The notes: a model not told the origin generated them from the sequence alone. Positions 28,814 to 37,784 are shown, counted from the first letter of the stretch. The stretch: 64,000 bases of DNA from an uncultured Myxococcales bacterium (GCA_903842345.1 CAIMLR010000007.1:124001-188000), one strand, 5' to 3'. Translations and numbers: made by a program.

Positions 28814-29812
28814 ATGCCCAAGCTGCTGCTACTGCTGCTCGCCGTGACGTCCTTCGCCTGCGGGTCAACGATTGAACCGGGCCACCGCGGCCTCCTCTTC
28901 AACCCGCGCGACGGCGGTTTGCAGCACAACGTGCTCGAGCCAGGCCGTCATTACACGGGCTTCTACGGTCGCCTCGACGATTTTGACGTGACCTACACGA
29001 CCCGCCAGGAAGAGATGAATACGGTGTCGCAAGAAGGCCTGCGCCTTGTGGTGCACGTCTCGGCGATCTTCCGGCCGGTGGTGTCGGAGCTGTATGAACT
29101 CGATACTGAAATCGGCCCGTTGTACTACGAAGAAGTGATCGGCCCGGAATTCCGCAGCGCGGCGCGGGGCGTGTTCGCACGGCACAGCTACATGGACATC
29201 GCCAAGCAGAACGAGGCGATTGAGAACGAGATCGAGACCGACCTGCGGCGGCGGACCGCGGGCAAGCATGTGGAAATCACGTCCGTGACGCTGGAGGGCG
29301 TGAGCTACGCGCCGGAGATCGCCAAGGCGATCCAGGACAAGCTGGTGGGCGAGCAGGACACGGCGCGGCAGAAGGTGCTGCTGGACAACGACGCGCTGCG
29401 CCGCAAGCTTGAGCTGGAACATGAAGCGGAGCGCGAGAAGCTGAAGGCGGAATCCGAGCTGCGCGAGGCGACGCGGCGCGTGGAAGTGGCCAAGGCACAG
29501 GCGGAGCTGGATCGGCTGCGGGCGGCGACCGAGGGCGAAATCAAGGTGACGCGGGCGACGGCGGACGCGAAGGAAATGACGCTGCTGGCCACGGCGAAGG
29601 CGGCGATGAAGAAGGCTGAGGCGCAGGCGCTGACGCCGCTGATGGTGATGATGCGGGCGTATGAGGCGCTGGGGCAGCTCGGGCAGAACGGCGCGACGGT
29701 GTACCTCGGCGACTTCAGCCACGTGCCGGCGTTCTTGTTCCCGAAGGTGCCAGGCTTCTCCCCGGCGTTTGACCCGGGCAAGGGAAGCGCGCCGGAAGGC
29801 AAGCACAAGTAG
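28814..29812 (+). CDS. SPFH/prohibitin-family protein with a lipoprotein signal
   Basis: Of the 332 residues, the first 18 form a hydrophobic signal (KLLLLLLAVTSFAC) that fits a lipobox. An SPFH (band-7) domain then covers about residues 25-190 (TYTTRQEEMNTVSQEGLRLV; EIETDLRRRTAGKHVEITSV), and a long coiled coil at 200-280 is rich in Ala, Glu and Arg. Prohibitin-like proteins assemble into membrane-bound rings and can regulate membrane proteases; most are anchored by a transmembrane helix rather than by lipid, so the lipobox is unusual. GAGGAG is six bases before ATG 28814. The C-terminus is Gly/Pro/Lys-rich. Confidence 0.82.
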   Translation: MPKLLLLLLAVTSFACGSTIEPGHRGLLFNPRDGGLQHNVLEPGRHYTGFYGRLDDFDVTYTTRQEEMNTVSQEGLRLVVHVSAIFRPVVSELYELDTEIGPLYYEEVIGPEFRSAARGVFARHSYMDIAKQNEAIENEIETDLRRRTAGKHVEITSVTLEGVSYAPEIAKAIQDKLVGEQDTARQKVLLDNDALRRKLELEHEAEREKLKAESELREATRRVEVAKAQAELDRLRAATEGEIKVTRATADAKEMTLLATAKAAMKKAEAQALTPLMVMMRAYEALGQLGQNGATVYLGDFSHVPAFLFPKVPGFSPAFDPGKGSAPEGKHK

Positions 29813-29815
29813 CCG

Positions 29816-30664
29816 TCAACCGAGCTCGATTTCCTCGATGACCGCGCGATCCTTGCCGGCATGCTTGGCGCGGTACATGAGGTCGTCAGCGCGCTGCAGG
29901 AGTCCATCGACCGTGCCGGTGCCATTCTTGAACACCGCAGCGCCCACGCTCGCGGACACTGGCATCCCTGGCGTTTGACCGAACAGGGTCCGCAGTTCAG
30001 CCAACAGCCGCGCCACCTGCGCTTCCGTCGCGGCGCGGCCGGTCTCTGGCAACAGCACGGCAAACTCGTCCCCGCCCAGACGCGCGACGCGATCCGTGCG
30101 CCGCGTTGAACGCTGCAGTGCGAGCGCGACGTCCGCGAGCAGCTTGTCGCCCGCATTGTGGCCCAAGTTGTCATTGACCCATTTGAAGTTGTCGAGATCG
30201 AGAAACACGAGCGCAAAGGCCGCGTGCGAGCGCTCGGAGCGCTCCAACTCCTCGGAGACTTCCTCGTGGAACTGCCGCCCGTTGAGCAGACCCGTCAGCG
30301 AATCCGTGCGCGCCAGATGCCGTTCAAGCACCAACGCCATGCTCAAGCGCGCCGTCAGCACGGCGAACGTGGCAAAAGACATGAACTGCGTCACCGTATT
30401 GAACGCCCACATCCACGGCTGCGAGTAGTGCATCCCGCCCAGCCAGTTGGAGCCGAGCCAGGTCAGCGCCGTCGTCACCGCGAGCCCCACTGACGGCGCA
30501 GTCGCGCGCTGCCACGCGCCAATCGTCAGCGGCAGGAAGTACAGCGGATAGATGCGCAGCTCGTTGCCCGTGACGTAGTCGACCCAGCCAATGCCGAGCG
30601 TGACGAGCACCCCGAACAGCATCCGCGTCCGTTCTGGCCAAGTGCGCGGATCGGACAACGTCAT
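29816..30664 (-). CDS. Membrane-bound GGDEF diguanylate cyclase
   Basis: The 282 residues start with about four membrane helices (FGVLVTLGIGWVDYVTG, LYFLPLTIGAWQRA, VGLAVTTALTWLGSNWLG, TQFMSFATFAVLTARLSMAL). A cytoplasmic GGDEF domain follows. It contains DSLTGLLNGRQF at its start, FLDLDNFKWVNDNLGHNAGD, and the intact active site RLGGDEFAVLLPE. The RRTD five residues before GGDEF is the inhibitory RxxD site, so product feedback by c-di-GMP is expected. It is convergent with the SPFH gene. What signal the membrane domain senses is not evident. Confidence 0.9.
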   Translation of the reverse strand: MTLSDPRTWPERTRMLFGVLVTLGIGWVDYVTGNELRIYPLYFLPLTIGAWQRATAPSVGLAVTTALTWLGSNWLGGMHYSQPWMWAFNTVTQFMSFATFAVLTARLSMALVLERHLARTDSLTGLLNGRQFHEEVSEELERSERSHAAFALVFLDLDNFKWVNDNLGHNAGDKLLADVALALQRSTRRTDRVARLGGDEFAVLLPETGRAATEAQVARLLAELRTLFGQTPGMPVSASVGAAVFKNGTGTVDGLLQRADDLMYRAKHAGKDRAVIEEIELG

Positions 30665-30856
30665 CGCGGCGCCTCACCGGACGGCCCACTGGCGCGATTG
30701 GACGTGGGTGGAACAAGCCGCAAGGTGGAGCCTTAACGTCCAGTGCAACCGAAGTTCGCGACACTCTTGCGCGAATGCGGATCGCCCGACGCCGGCAGTC
30801 TGCCATGATTCGCGGGCAAACGGCCAATTTTGCCCGGCAGGCGCGGCGTCGGGCAG

Positions 30857-32572
30857 CTACTTCGCCTTGACCTTCTTGCCGTGCGCCTTCTTGCCATGCG
30901 CTTTCTTCCCGTGCTTGCCGGCGTGCGGCTTGTCGCCGTGGGCTTTTTCCGCCTTGGCTTGCTTGGCCGTCGCCGCCTTGTCCGCCTTGGCTTGCTTGGC
31001 CGCGGCCGCTTTTTCTGCCTTCGCATGCTTTTTCGCCGCAGCTTTTTCCGCTTTGGCGTGCTTGAGGGCGGCCGCCTTCTCTGCCTTGGCTTTCTTGGCC
31101 AGCGCCGCCTTTTCTTTCCTGGTCAACGGCTTCTCAACCTTGGCCGGCGCCGGCGGGGGCGCTGCGACCTTGGGCGCTTCCACCTTGGCGGGCTCGACCT
31201 TGGGCGCGGGCGCCACGTCCGGACAACCGTCGCCATCCTCAAACCCGTTCTTGGTCTCCGGGCTGGACGGGCACAAATCGTCGACGTCCAGGATGCCATC
31301 CTTGTCGTTGTCCGGATCGGGGCAACCGTCAGCATCCTCAAAGTTGTCGATGTCTTCTGCGACGTTCGGGCACTTGTCCTGGGCGTCCGGAATGCCGTCC
31401 TTGTCGTTGTCGAGGTCCGGGCAGCCGTCCGCGTCCTCAAAGCCGTCCTTGTCCTCGGCGATGCGCGGGCATTTGTCCGCGTCGTCGGGAATGCCGTCGC
31501 CGTCGTCGTCCAGGTCCGGGCAACCGTCGCTGTCCTCAAAGCCGTCCTTGTCCTCGGCTTCATTGGGACACTTGTCGTCCTTGTCGAGGATGCCGTCGCC
31601 GTCCTGGTCGCGGTTGATCTTGCGCGCGTCAAACTGCACACCTGCGGCCAGCCGCAGACCCGCCGAACCCATCGCCGACGTCGGCGCGCCGCCCGCCATC
31701 GCAAAGATCCGCCACGCGTCGCACACGCGCACGTCACCGCCGACAACGACGTCCACGACCGCCTGCGTCGTCGGCAGCGCGTTCGTCAACAGCGTGCCCT
31801 GGCCCTGCATTTCCGCGCGCAGCCCAAACAGGTCATCGGCAAACGCCCGCCGCGCCGCTGCACGCCACAGCCAGACCGAACCGGAGCGCGCAATCGTCGT
31901 GTCCGTGCCGTTCTCAACCGTAAAGCCCTGCGCGTCCACCGGATGCACGCGCAGCGACTGCGACGCCTGACCACGCACGCCCAGGTTGACGTCCGCGCGC
32001 CACGGCCCCAGCACCGCGGTTGCCAGCAGTTCCAGCGCGCCTGTCCAAGCGCCGCCCATCATCGAACCAGCCTTGGCCGTCGGCAGTTCGCCCACGCCCG
32101 CGAGGCCGAGGTGAAAGCTGAAGTCCGCCTCTTTCATGGACCAAAGCTGCCAGCGCGCGTCCACCCGCAGGTCGCCCATCGCCGGCGCGCTCGGCGTGTC
32201 CAGCTGCGCGAGGTTGGCGCCACCGCCGCGAATCACGCCGGCAATTGGCAGGCTGATGCCGACCATCCCGCGGTCCAAAAGCCCCAGAGCGCCGCCGAAT
32301 TCCACGGTTCCCAAATCACCGACCAGCGTCTGCGTCGCGCCGACTGTCGAATTCTGCAGGCGCAGCGGCATCCGCGCGTAGCCAAAACCCAGCCAGCCGG
32401 ACGCATCCAGATGTCCCGGCACCAGCGCCGACTTGGTCAACAGGCCGTCATCGGGACCCATGCCCGGCCGCCACGTCTGGACGTTCCAGGCCGGCGCTGG
32501 CAGCGGTTGACCCAGCGCGGGCACGGCCGCGAGCATCGCCAACAGCGCCCAGAGTTTCAGCAGAAATCGCAT
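30857..32572 (-). CDS. Envelope protein with thrombospondin type-3 repeats and Lys/Ala-rich tail
   Basis: A Sec signal (MRFLLKLWALLAMLAAVPALG) is followed by about 310 residues of barrel-like strands ending in Phe/Tyr/Trp patterns, suggesting an outer-membrane barrel. Four thrombospondin type-3 units come next (DQDGDGILDKDDKCPNEAED and related), each with Asp-rich Ca-binding loops and paired Cys. In OmpA-like relatives a peptidoglycan-binding domain follows at this point. Here there is a Pro-rich linker and then about 100 residues of Lys/Ala/His (AEKAAAKKHAKAEKAAA) ending in KKVKAK. Start ATG 32572 has AAGG eight bases before it; the upstream ATG at 32578 is closer. lolA lies just upstream on the same strand. 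Confidence 0.8.
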   Translation of the reverse strand: MRFLLKLWALLAMLAAVPALGQPLPAPAWNVQTWRPGMGPDDGLLTKSALVPGHLDASGWLGFGYARMPLRLQNSTVGATQTLVGDLGTVEFGGALGLLDRGMVGISLPIAGVIRGGGANLAQLDTPSAPAMGDLRVDARWQLWSMKEADFSFHLGLAGVGELPTAKAGSMMGGAWTGALELLATAVLGPWRADVNLGVRGQASQSLRVHPVDAQGFTVENGTDTTIARSGSVWLWRAAARRAFADDLFGLRAEMQGQGTLLTNALPTTQAVVDVVVGGDVRVCDAWRIFAMAGGAPTSAMGSAGLRLAAGVQFDARKINRDQDGDGILDKDDKCPNEAEDKDGFEDSDGCPDLDDDGDGIPDDADKCPRIAEDKDGFEDADGCPDLDNDKDGIPDAQDKCPNVAEDIDNFEDADGCPDPDNDKDGILDVDDLCPSSPETKNGFEDGDGCPDVAPAPKVEPAKVEAPKVAAPPPAPAKVEKPLTRKEKAALAKKAKAEKAAALKHAKAEKAAAKKHAKAEKAAAAKQAKADKAATAKQAKAEKAHGDKPHAGKHGKKAHGKKAHGKKVKAK

Positions 32573-32597
32573 GATCATGACCTTTTTCTTTGCGGGA

Positions 32598-33389
32598 TTA
32601 CGGCTGCAGGGACTTGACCTGGACGCCCGCTGGCGGGGTCCACTCAAACGCCTTGTCGTCCGTCGCCTCGTACTTCACGTCTTTCCACGCCAGCGCCGTC
32701 TCGTCACCCAGCGGGTCGATCAGGCGCGAACCGCGCACGGCGCCCGTCTTGCGGTCGACAAGCAGCGTCAGCGACCGCATCACCTGCGTGCCCTTGCGCG
32801 GCGTCAGCTTGAGCGGCACGACGTCCGGTTCCGGCGACCCGAGAATCTCCGTCTGGAAGTCGCGGCCGAGGTTGCCCTGACCGACGAGATACGACGTCGC
32901 CTGATACACTTGGCTATTCTTGACCGGCACTTTGGTCGCCAGCCGCTCGCGGCGTTCGTACGCCCACAGCGTGATGCCGTCGCAGAAGTAGAACACTTCC
33001 TCGTTGGGATACTCCCAGCGCATCTTGCCCTGCTTGCCCGTCTTGGCGTCGCCGCGCTGCAGGTACACGACGCCTTCGCGCGTGATGCCCGTCGCCAAGC
33101 CTTTCTTCTTCACGATTTGCGTGAAGTGCGCCTGAAAGCCCGGCTGCTTCTCGTAGAACGCCTGCACCGCGTCCGCGACCTGCTGCGGCGTCGGCTTGTC
33201 GGGCAGCGGCAGGACCGCGACCGGCTTGTCCGTCTCGTCAGCCGCGGGCTTGGCTTCAGGCGCGGCCACGGTTGTCACGACGGCAGGCTTCTTGGCCTTC
33301 TTGGCCTTGTGGGCCGCCAAAACGCCTGTCGGCACGGCGATCAAGCACGCCGTCGTCAGAAGAAATGCCACTTTTTGCCGATACGCCAT
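32598..33389 (-). CDS. lolA: LolA-like outer-membrane lipoprotein carrier
   Basis: This 263-residue protein has a signal peptide (VAFLLTTACLIAVPTGVLA), a Lys-rich linker (AHKAKKAKKPA), and the LolA pattern: VADAVQAFYEKQPGFQAHFTQ, GKMRWEYPN, FCDGITLWAYER, RSLTLLVDRKTGAV. LolA ferries lipoproteins from the LolCDE transporter across the periplasm. With many lipoproteins in the window this fits. A LolC/E-like gene lies 21 kb away; no lolD or lolB is in view. The ATG at 33389 was chosen since upstream codons in that frame give no signal peptide. Confidence 0.83.
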   Translation of the reverse strand: MAYRQKVAFLLTTACLIAVPTGVLAAHKAKKAKKPAVVTTVAAPEAKPAADETDKPVAVLPLPDKPTPQQVADAVQAFYEKQPGFQAHFTQIVKKKGLATGITREGVVYLQRGDAKTGKQGKMRWEYPNEEVFYFCDGITLWAYERRERLATKVPVKNSQVYQATSYLVGQGNLGRDFQTEILGSPEPDVVPLKLTPRKGTQVMRSLTLLVDRKTGAVRGSRLIDPLGDETALAWKDVKYEATDDKAFEWTPPAGVQVKSLQP

Positions 33390-33468
33390 TACGCCTCCAA
33401 CAGCGCCAAACCCGTGCAGTATCGCCGCAGGTTGACGACCCGACAACCTTTGCGCAGGTCGACATTGC

Positions 33469-33496
33469 ATTATCTGTTTTTCCATTTTAGTTGCAT
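33469..33496 (-). promoter_or_regulatory. Candidate promoter for the lolA-TSP3 pair
   Basis: In minus-strand sense ATGCAA (33491-33496) and GATAAT (33469-33474, 5/6 to the -10 consensus) are 16 bases apart. They lie in a patch markedly richer in A+T than its surroundings, within the 275-bp divergent gap between lolA and ftsK. The -35 match is poor. Confidence 0.35.
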
Positions 33497-33664
33497 GGAC
33501 TTGCAGACCGCGACTTACAGGACACACTGCGGCCCTGTGCTGCAAGTCCGCGAGACTACGTAAGCGCGCGTGGCTGTCCGGAGATTTCTGGCGGGCGATC
33601 TGGGCCGTGGTAGCGTCGAACGTGCCCAACTTCCACGTGAAGCGGGCTCGAATTGGAGAAAGCC

Positions 33665-36523
33665 ATGGCCCGCGCGCAGACAGACACGCTCATCAACCGG
33701 GACGGGATCGACAACGACGTTGCCGAGCCGCGCCGCAACAAAAAAGCGGGCGAGCCGGCGACGGCCAAGCAGCACAACGTGCGCGGCGAGATCGTCGGCC
33801 TCGTGCTGCTGTTCTCCGGCCTGGCATTTGCCGCCGCGCTCGTGACGTTCTCACCGCGCGACCTGAAGATCCTGCAGGACGGTCGCCAGACCGCGGAAGC
33901 CGTGCACAACGCGATTGGCCCAGTGGGCGCGCGCATCGCCGACCTGATGCTCAACCTGTTTGGCCTCGGCGCGTTCGTGCTGGACGCGCTGTTGCTGGCG
34001 CTGGCTGGCCGCACGCTGATGGGCAAGATGGCGGCGCCCAAGCTGCGTCCAACGGCTGGCATCGTCGGCGCAACGCTCTCCGTGCTCATCTTGCTGTACA
34101 TGTCGTCCAAGAGCGTCGGGCTGCGGCCGTTGGGCCACGATCCGGCGGGCTTCATTCCCGGCGCGATTGCCGTTGTCCTGTTGGCGCTCCTGTCGACGCT
34201 GGGCACGACGCTCGTCGCGGTGTGGATGCTGGCGGCGTCCCTCGCGGCGCTGACGGGCAAAGCGCTTGTCGGCGACACGGTGCGCTGGTTCTCCGGCCGC
34301 GCGCAGCCGGTTGCCGCGACGCTCGGCGTGTCGAGCGCCCAGGCGGCGCGTCAGGGTCTGGGGACGCTGAGCGCAGTGCCCGCGTGGTTCGCCCGTCGTC
34401 GCGCGGAGAAAGCGATGGCCGCGGAGACGGCGATGGCCGACGAACCCGACGAGCAGAGCGCGGACGCGGCCGTGAGCGCCTTCTTTGGCGAAGTGGAAAG
34501 CGTCAAGGCAGCCGTGGCGGCGCCTTCCAAGGGTGCGGAAACGGCTGTCCGCATGGCCCCGCCGCTTTCGCCGAGCGAGCCGGCGGTCAAGGAAGAGCGG
34601 CGCTTTGAGAGCCTGGATGTGCCGACGTCCGTGCGCCGCGCCCGCGAAGAAGCGAGCGTGCGGATTCGCCTGCCGGAGACGCCGGTTGTTGCGCATCGCG
34701 CGCTGACCGACGTGACGCCGCAGGAACAGGTCGAGACGAGCCACGCCGATCTGGCGCGCATTGCCGCAGCGACGATGCCGACCGCCGCGCTGGCGACCGG
34801 TCCGATGCCGACGATCGAGATTGAAGACCTGCCGCTGGAAGCCATCAAGGCGACGCTGCCGGAGATCGCAGACGTGCCACCGCCGGTGCCGGAAGCGCCT
34901 GTGGCCATTGCGGCTGCGCCTGCCCATCGCCTGACGCAGCCGGATCGCGGCCCGCGGATCATCGAGACGGAAGCGCTGCGGACCGATCGCCCGGCCGTCG
35001 CGGCGAGCTCGATCCAGGGCAACCTCGGCCTCTCCAAGACGTGGGTTTGCCCGCCGGCGTCGCTTGTGCAGGAGCCGCCGGCGCGCGTCGTCAACATGGA
35101 CGCGGCGATGCTGCGTGAGAACGCGCTGGTGCTGGAGCAAAAGCTCAGCGAGTTCAACATTCACGGCGAAGTGACCGATATCCGCCCGGGTCCGGTCGTG
35201 ACGACGTACGAATACCGCCCGGCGCCGGGCATCAAAATCTCCAAAATCGTCAACCTGCGCGATGACTTGACGATGTCGCTGTCAGCGCTCCGCGTGCGCA
35301 TCGTGGCGCCGATTCCCGGCCGCGACGTGGTCGGCATCGAAGTCCCGAACCAGAACCGTCAGATGGTCTACTTCCGCGAGATCATTGAAGCGCCGGTCTT
35401 CCGCGAGTCGACGAGCCCGCTGACGCTCATCCTCGGCAAGGACATTGAAGGCCGGCCGATTTGCACCGACCTCGCGCGCGCGCCGCACATGCTGGTGGCC
35501 GGCGCGACCGGTACGGGCAAGTCCGTGGGCATCAACACGTTCCTCTGCTCGATGCTCTACCGCTGCTCGCCCGATGAGGTCAAGCTGATCCTGATCGACC
35601 CGAAGATCCTGGAACTGAGCGTCTATGAAGGCATTCCGCACCTGCTGCTGCCGGTGCTGGACGAGCCGCGCAAGGCCGAGTTGGCGCTGAAATGGGCCGT
35701 GGCGGAGATGGATCGCCGGTATCGCCTGCTGGCCGATGCGGAAGTGCGCAACCTCGCCGGTTACAAGGCGAAGCTGCCGGAGCTGCGCGCCGCGGCGCTG
35801 CGCAAGAAGCAACTGGCGGAGCGCGTGGATGCCAACGGCGACATGAGCGAGGACGTCATCGATATCCCCGACGACATGCCGTACATCGTGGTGGTCATCG
35901 ACGAATTCGCCGACCTCATCATGGCGGCGGGCAAGGAAGTGGAGATCCCGGTGGCGCGGCTGGCGCAGAAAGCGCGCGCGGCGGGCATCCACGTGATCCT
36001 GGCGACGCAGCGGCCGTCGGTCGACGTCATCACCGGCATGATCAAGGCCAACTTCCCGACGCGGTTGAGCTTCCAGGTCGCGTCGTCGATGGACTCCAAG
36101 GTCATCCTGGGCGCGGTCGGCGCGGAGACGCTGCTGGGCAAGGGCGACATGCTGTTTGTCCCGCCGGGTGAGGGCCACCTGCGCCGCTGCCACGGCACGT
36201 GGATCACCGACGACGAGGTCGTGGCCATCGCCAAGCACTGGCGGGATCAGGGCGCGCCGAAATACGAGATGGACATTCTCCGCGACCCGGATGACCAGGC
36301 GCACAGCGCGTCGGACATGGACGACGCGGAGATGGACCCGCTGTACGACGACGCGATCCAGATTGTGCTGGAGAGCCAGCAGGCGTCGGTGAGTTTTCTG
36401 CAGCGCAAGCTGGGGATTGGGTATGGGCGCTCGGCGCGGATCGTGGACACGATGGAAGCGAGGGGCATCGTGGGGCCGAGTCGGGGGCCGAATAAGCCTA
36501 GAGAGATTTTGATTCAGCACTAG
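33665..36523 (+). CDS. ftsK: DNA translocase FtsK/SpoIIIE
   Basis: This 952-residue protein starts with four hydrophobic helices (VRGEIVGLVLLFSGLAFAAA; MLNLFGLGAFVLDALLLALA and others), then a long Ala/Pro/Glu linker. A RecA-like motor follows, with the alpha/beta core (VTTYEYRPAPGIKISKI), Walker A GATGTGKS (613-620) and Walker B VVVIDEFADLIM (Asp746). The gamma winged helix (SFLQRKLGIGYGRSARIVD) completes it. It pumps chromosome ends to the septum and activates XerCD at dif. ATG 33665 follows GGAGAAAG. A strong hairpin terminator is 35 bases downstream. Confidence 0.94.
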   Translation: MARAQTDTLINRDGIDNDVAEPRRNKKAGEPATAKQHNVRGEIVGLVLLFSGLAFAAALVTFSPRDLKILQDGRQTAEAVHNAIGPVGARIADLMLNLFGLGAFVLDALLLALAGRTLMGKMAAPKLRPTAGIVGATLSVLILLYMSSKSVGLRPLGHDPAGFIPGAIAVVLLALLSTLGTTLVAVWMLAASLAALTGKALVGDTVRWFSGRAQPVAATLGVSSAQAARQGLGTLSAVPAWFARRRAEKAMAAETAMADEPDEQSADAAVSAFFGEVESVKAAVAAPSKGAETAVRMAPPLSPSEPAVKEERRFESLDVPTSVRRAREEASVRIRLPETPVVAHRALTDVTPQEQVETSHADLARIAAATMPTAALATGPMPTIEIEDLPLEAIKATLPEIADVPPPVPEAPVAIAAAPAHRLTQPDRGPRIIETEALRTDRPAVAASSIQGNLGLSKTWVCPPASLVQEPPARVVNMDAAMLRENALVLEQKLSEFNIHGEVTDIRPGPVVTTYEYRPAPGIKISKIVNLRDDLTMSLSALRVRIVAPIPGRDVVGIEVPNQNRQMVYFREIIEAPVFRESTSPLTLILGKDIEGRPICTDLARAPHMLVAGATGTGKSVGINTFLCSMLYRCSPDEVKLILIDPKILELSVYEGIPHLLLPVLDEPRKAELALKWAVAEMDRRYRLLADAEVRNLAGYKAKLPELRAAALRKKQLAERVDANGDMSEDVIDIPDDMPYIVVVIDEFADLIMAAGKEVEIPVARLAQKARAAGIHVILATQRPSVDVITGMIKANFPTRLSFQVASSMDSKVILGAVGAETLLGKGDMLFVPPGEGHLRRCHGTWITDDEVVAIAKHWRDQGAPKYEMDILRDPDDQAHSASDMDDAEMDPLYDDAIQIVLESQQASVSFLQRKLGIGYGRSARIVDTMEARGIVGPSRGPNKPREILIQH

Positions 36524-36558
36524 CGGGGGGTGCGGCCGGCGCCGCAGGCGCGCCGGAT

Positions 36559-36585
36559 GCGAGAGAAACCGCAGGTTTCTCTCGC
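36559..36585 (+). terminator. Intrinsic terminator-like hairpin after ftsK
   Basis: GCGAGAGAAACC (36559-36570) pairs perfectly with GGTTTCTCTCGC (36574-36585) around a three-base GCA loop. A pyrimidine-rich stretch containing TTCCTTTT follows. This is the clearest terminator in the window. Confidence 0.7.
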
Positions 36586-36605
36586 GCTCTCTTCCTTTTG
36601 GCTCG

Positions 36606-36936
36606 CTGCGCAGGTCGGGCTGCGCCCTCCCCGTGCTCGCTCGACGAAGTCTTGGGTAGGAGGTCGATGGGTGGCACGGCTGATCTGGGCCGGCTGCGCA
36701 GGTCGGCTGCGCCTCCCCGTGCTCGCCTTGGATGGGGGGCTTGGCGCTTCGCGCCTCGCTGGGTGAAGGCGGCTTGGCGCTTCGCGGCTCGCGGGAGGAC
36801 TACCGGGGCTTGGCGCTTCGCGCCTCGCTGGAGGGCGCGGCCCAGGCTTGGCGCTTCGCGCCTCGCTGAGTGAAGGCGGCTTGGCGCTTCGCGCCTCGCG
36901 GGAGGACTACCGGGGCTTGGCGCTTCGCGCCTCGCT
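36606..36936. repeat. Non-coding repeat cluster with a 107-bp tandem duplication
   Basis: Six copies of a 23-base unit beginning GGCTTGGCGCTTCGCGCC start at 36738, 36771, 36807, 36845, 36878 and 36914. Each contains the small hairpin GGCGC-TTC-GCGCC, except copy 2 (36771), whose second arm is changed. Copies 1-3 and 4-6 are offset by exactly 107 bases and share spacers, so the block is a tandem duplication. A second, roughly 35-base direct repeat beginning CTGCGCAGGTCGG occurs at 36606 and 36694. Both strands stay open over the block, but the codons read as simple repeats, so I treat it as non-coding. The whole gene-free stretch is 36524-37043. Confidence 0.85.
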
Positions 36937-37043
36937 GGGCGAGTGGCCGATGGCGTGCTTGGCCCTACCGTTGGCTCGAACCCGCTGGGAACACGCAATG
37001 ACCGGACGGCCCGAGGGCCCGTTCCTACCCCTGACGCAGCCAG

Positions 37044-37367
37044 CTACGCCTTCGCGTCCACGTTGCTCCGGAACTGCACAATCTCCGGCGCGCGCGGGCC
37101 AAATGTCGCCTCCGCGAACCGGATGAGCTTTTGCCGCTCCACCGCCGCCGCCTTCAGCTCCTTTTGCAACGCCGCCGTCGCGGTCTTGAGCGCCGTGCGC
37201 GCCGCCTCCTGGTCCGCGTTGTATTTCTCAATCAGCGGCGAGCGCTTGGCCAGCGACTCGGCGATGGGGCCCGCCACCGGCGGCAGCTCTTTGAGGTGCG
37301 CCTTGGTGCCGGCGACGGCAAGGTTGTTGCGCAGAATTTGGCCAGCTGTGGATTGGGTTGCAGTCAT
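37044..37367 (-). CDS. Small protein of unknown function
   Basis: This 107-residue protein is not one I recognise. It has a short polar N-terminus (MTATQSTAGQILRNNLAVAG), the segment LPPVAGPIAESLAKRSPLIE, and a helix rich in Ala, Lys and Glu (LKTATAALQKELKAAAVERQ), ending in FGPRAPEIVQFRSNVDAKA. It has no signal peptide or membrane helix. AAGGAG lies six bases before ATG 37367, so it is probably a real gene. A 12-base palindrome upstream (37429-37440) may be its operator. Confidence 0.6.
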   Translation of the reverse strand: MTATQSTAGQILRNNLAVAGTKAHLKELPPVAGPIAESLAKRSPLIEKYNADQEAARTALKTATAALQKELKAAAVERQKLIRFAEATFGPRAPEIVQFRSNVDAKA

Positions 37368-37784
37368 TTTCGTCTCCTTGGGTCGGTGAAGTGGGTGGAT
37401 TGGGCCAGAATGGACTGTGCGAATGTAGAACAACGTTGTTGAGGTCCAGAACAGGGCTGAAAGTGACGGGTCGATTCGCGCGGCAACGGATGAATAGGGT
37501 GATTGGGCGGGTGAAGCGTGTTGCTCGCTGGTGCGGTACGGTTGTTGTCGGGGCCAAGCGGAGAGAGCCGCGCGCGACGGCTTGTGGGGTCACTGTACGG
37601 GAGCGCGGATTTGGCTGGCAAGAGGGTAGTTGTGGTTGGATGTCATGGGGTTGTCATGACGGCGCCGCGCGGGTCAGCCAGTGGGCTTCGCGTCCAACGC
37701 ACGCATCGCGCCGGGTCCCGCGGCAAAATCCGTCGCGGCACGAATACCTCCTGCGCCATAGCCACACCGCGCGCCAGGAGTCCC
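37368..37784. other. Intergenic region (417 bp) with two inverted repeats
   Basis: I see no convincing gene here. It contains the perfect palindrome AACAACGTTGTT (37429-37440), on the upstream side of the small minus-strand gene, and the inverted repeat GTCATG-N7-CATGAC near 37640-37660, upstream of the DUF4160 gene. Either could bind a regulator. Promoter elements are not clear on either strand. Confidence 0.4.

Noticed and set aside
36738-36936. CRISPR array
   Set aside because: The units are palindromic but the spacers (10-16 bases) are short and duplicated, and there are no cas genes.
36498-36998. Repeat-encoded protein (REAPS/AKRQA) on the minus strand
   Set aside because: The frame is made only of the repeat units, overlaps the end of ftsK, and has no start or domain support.
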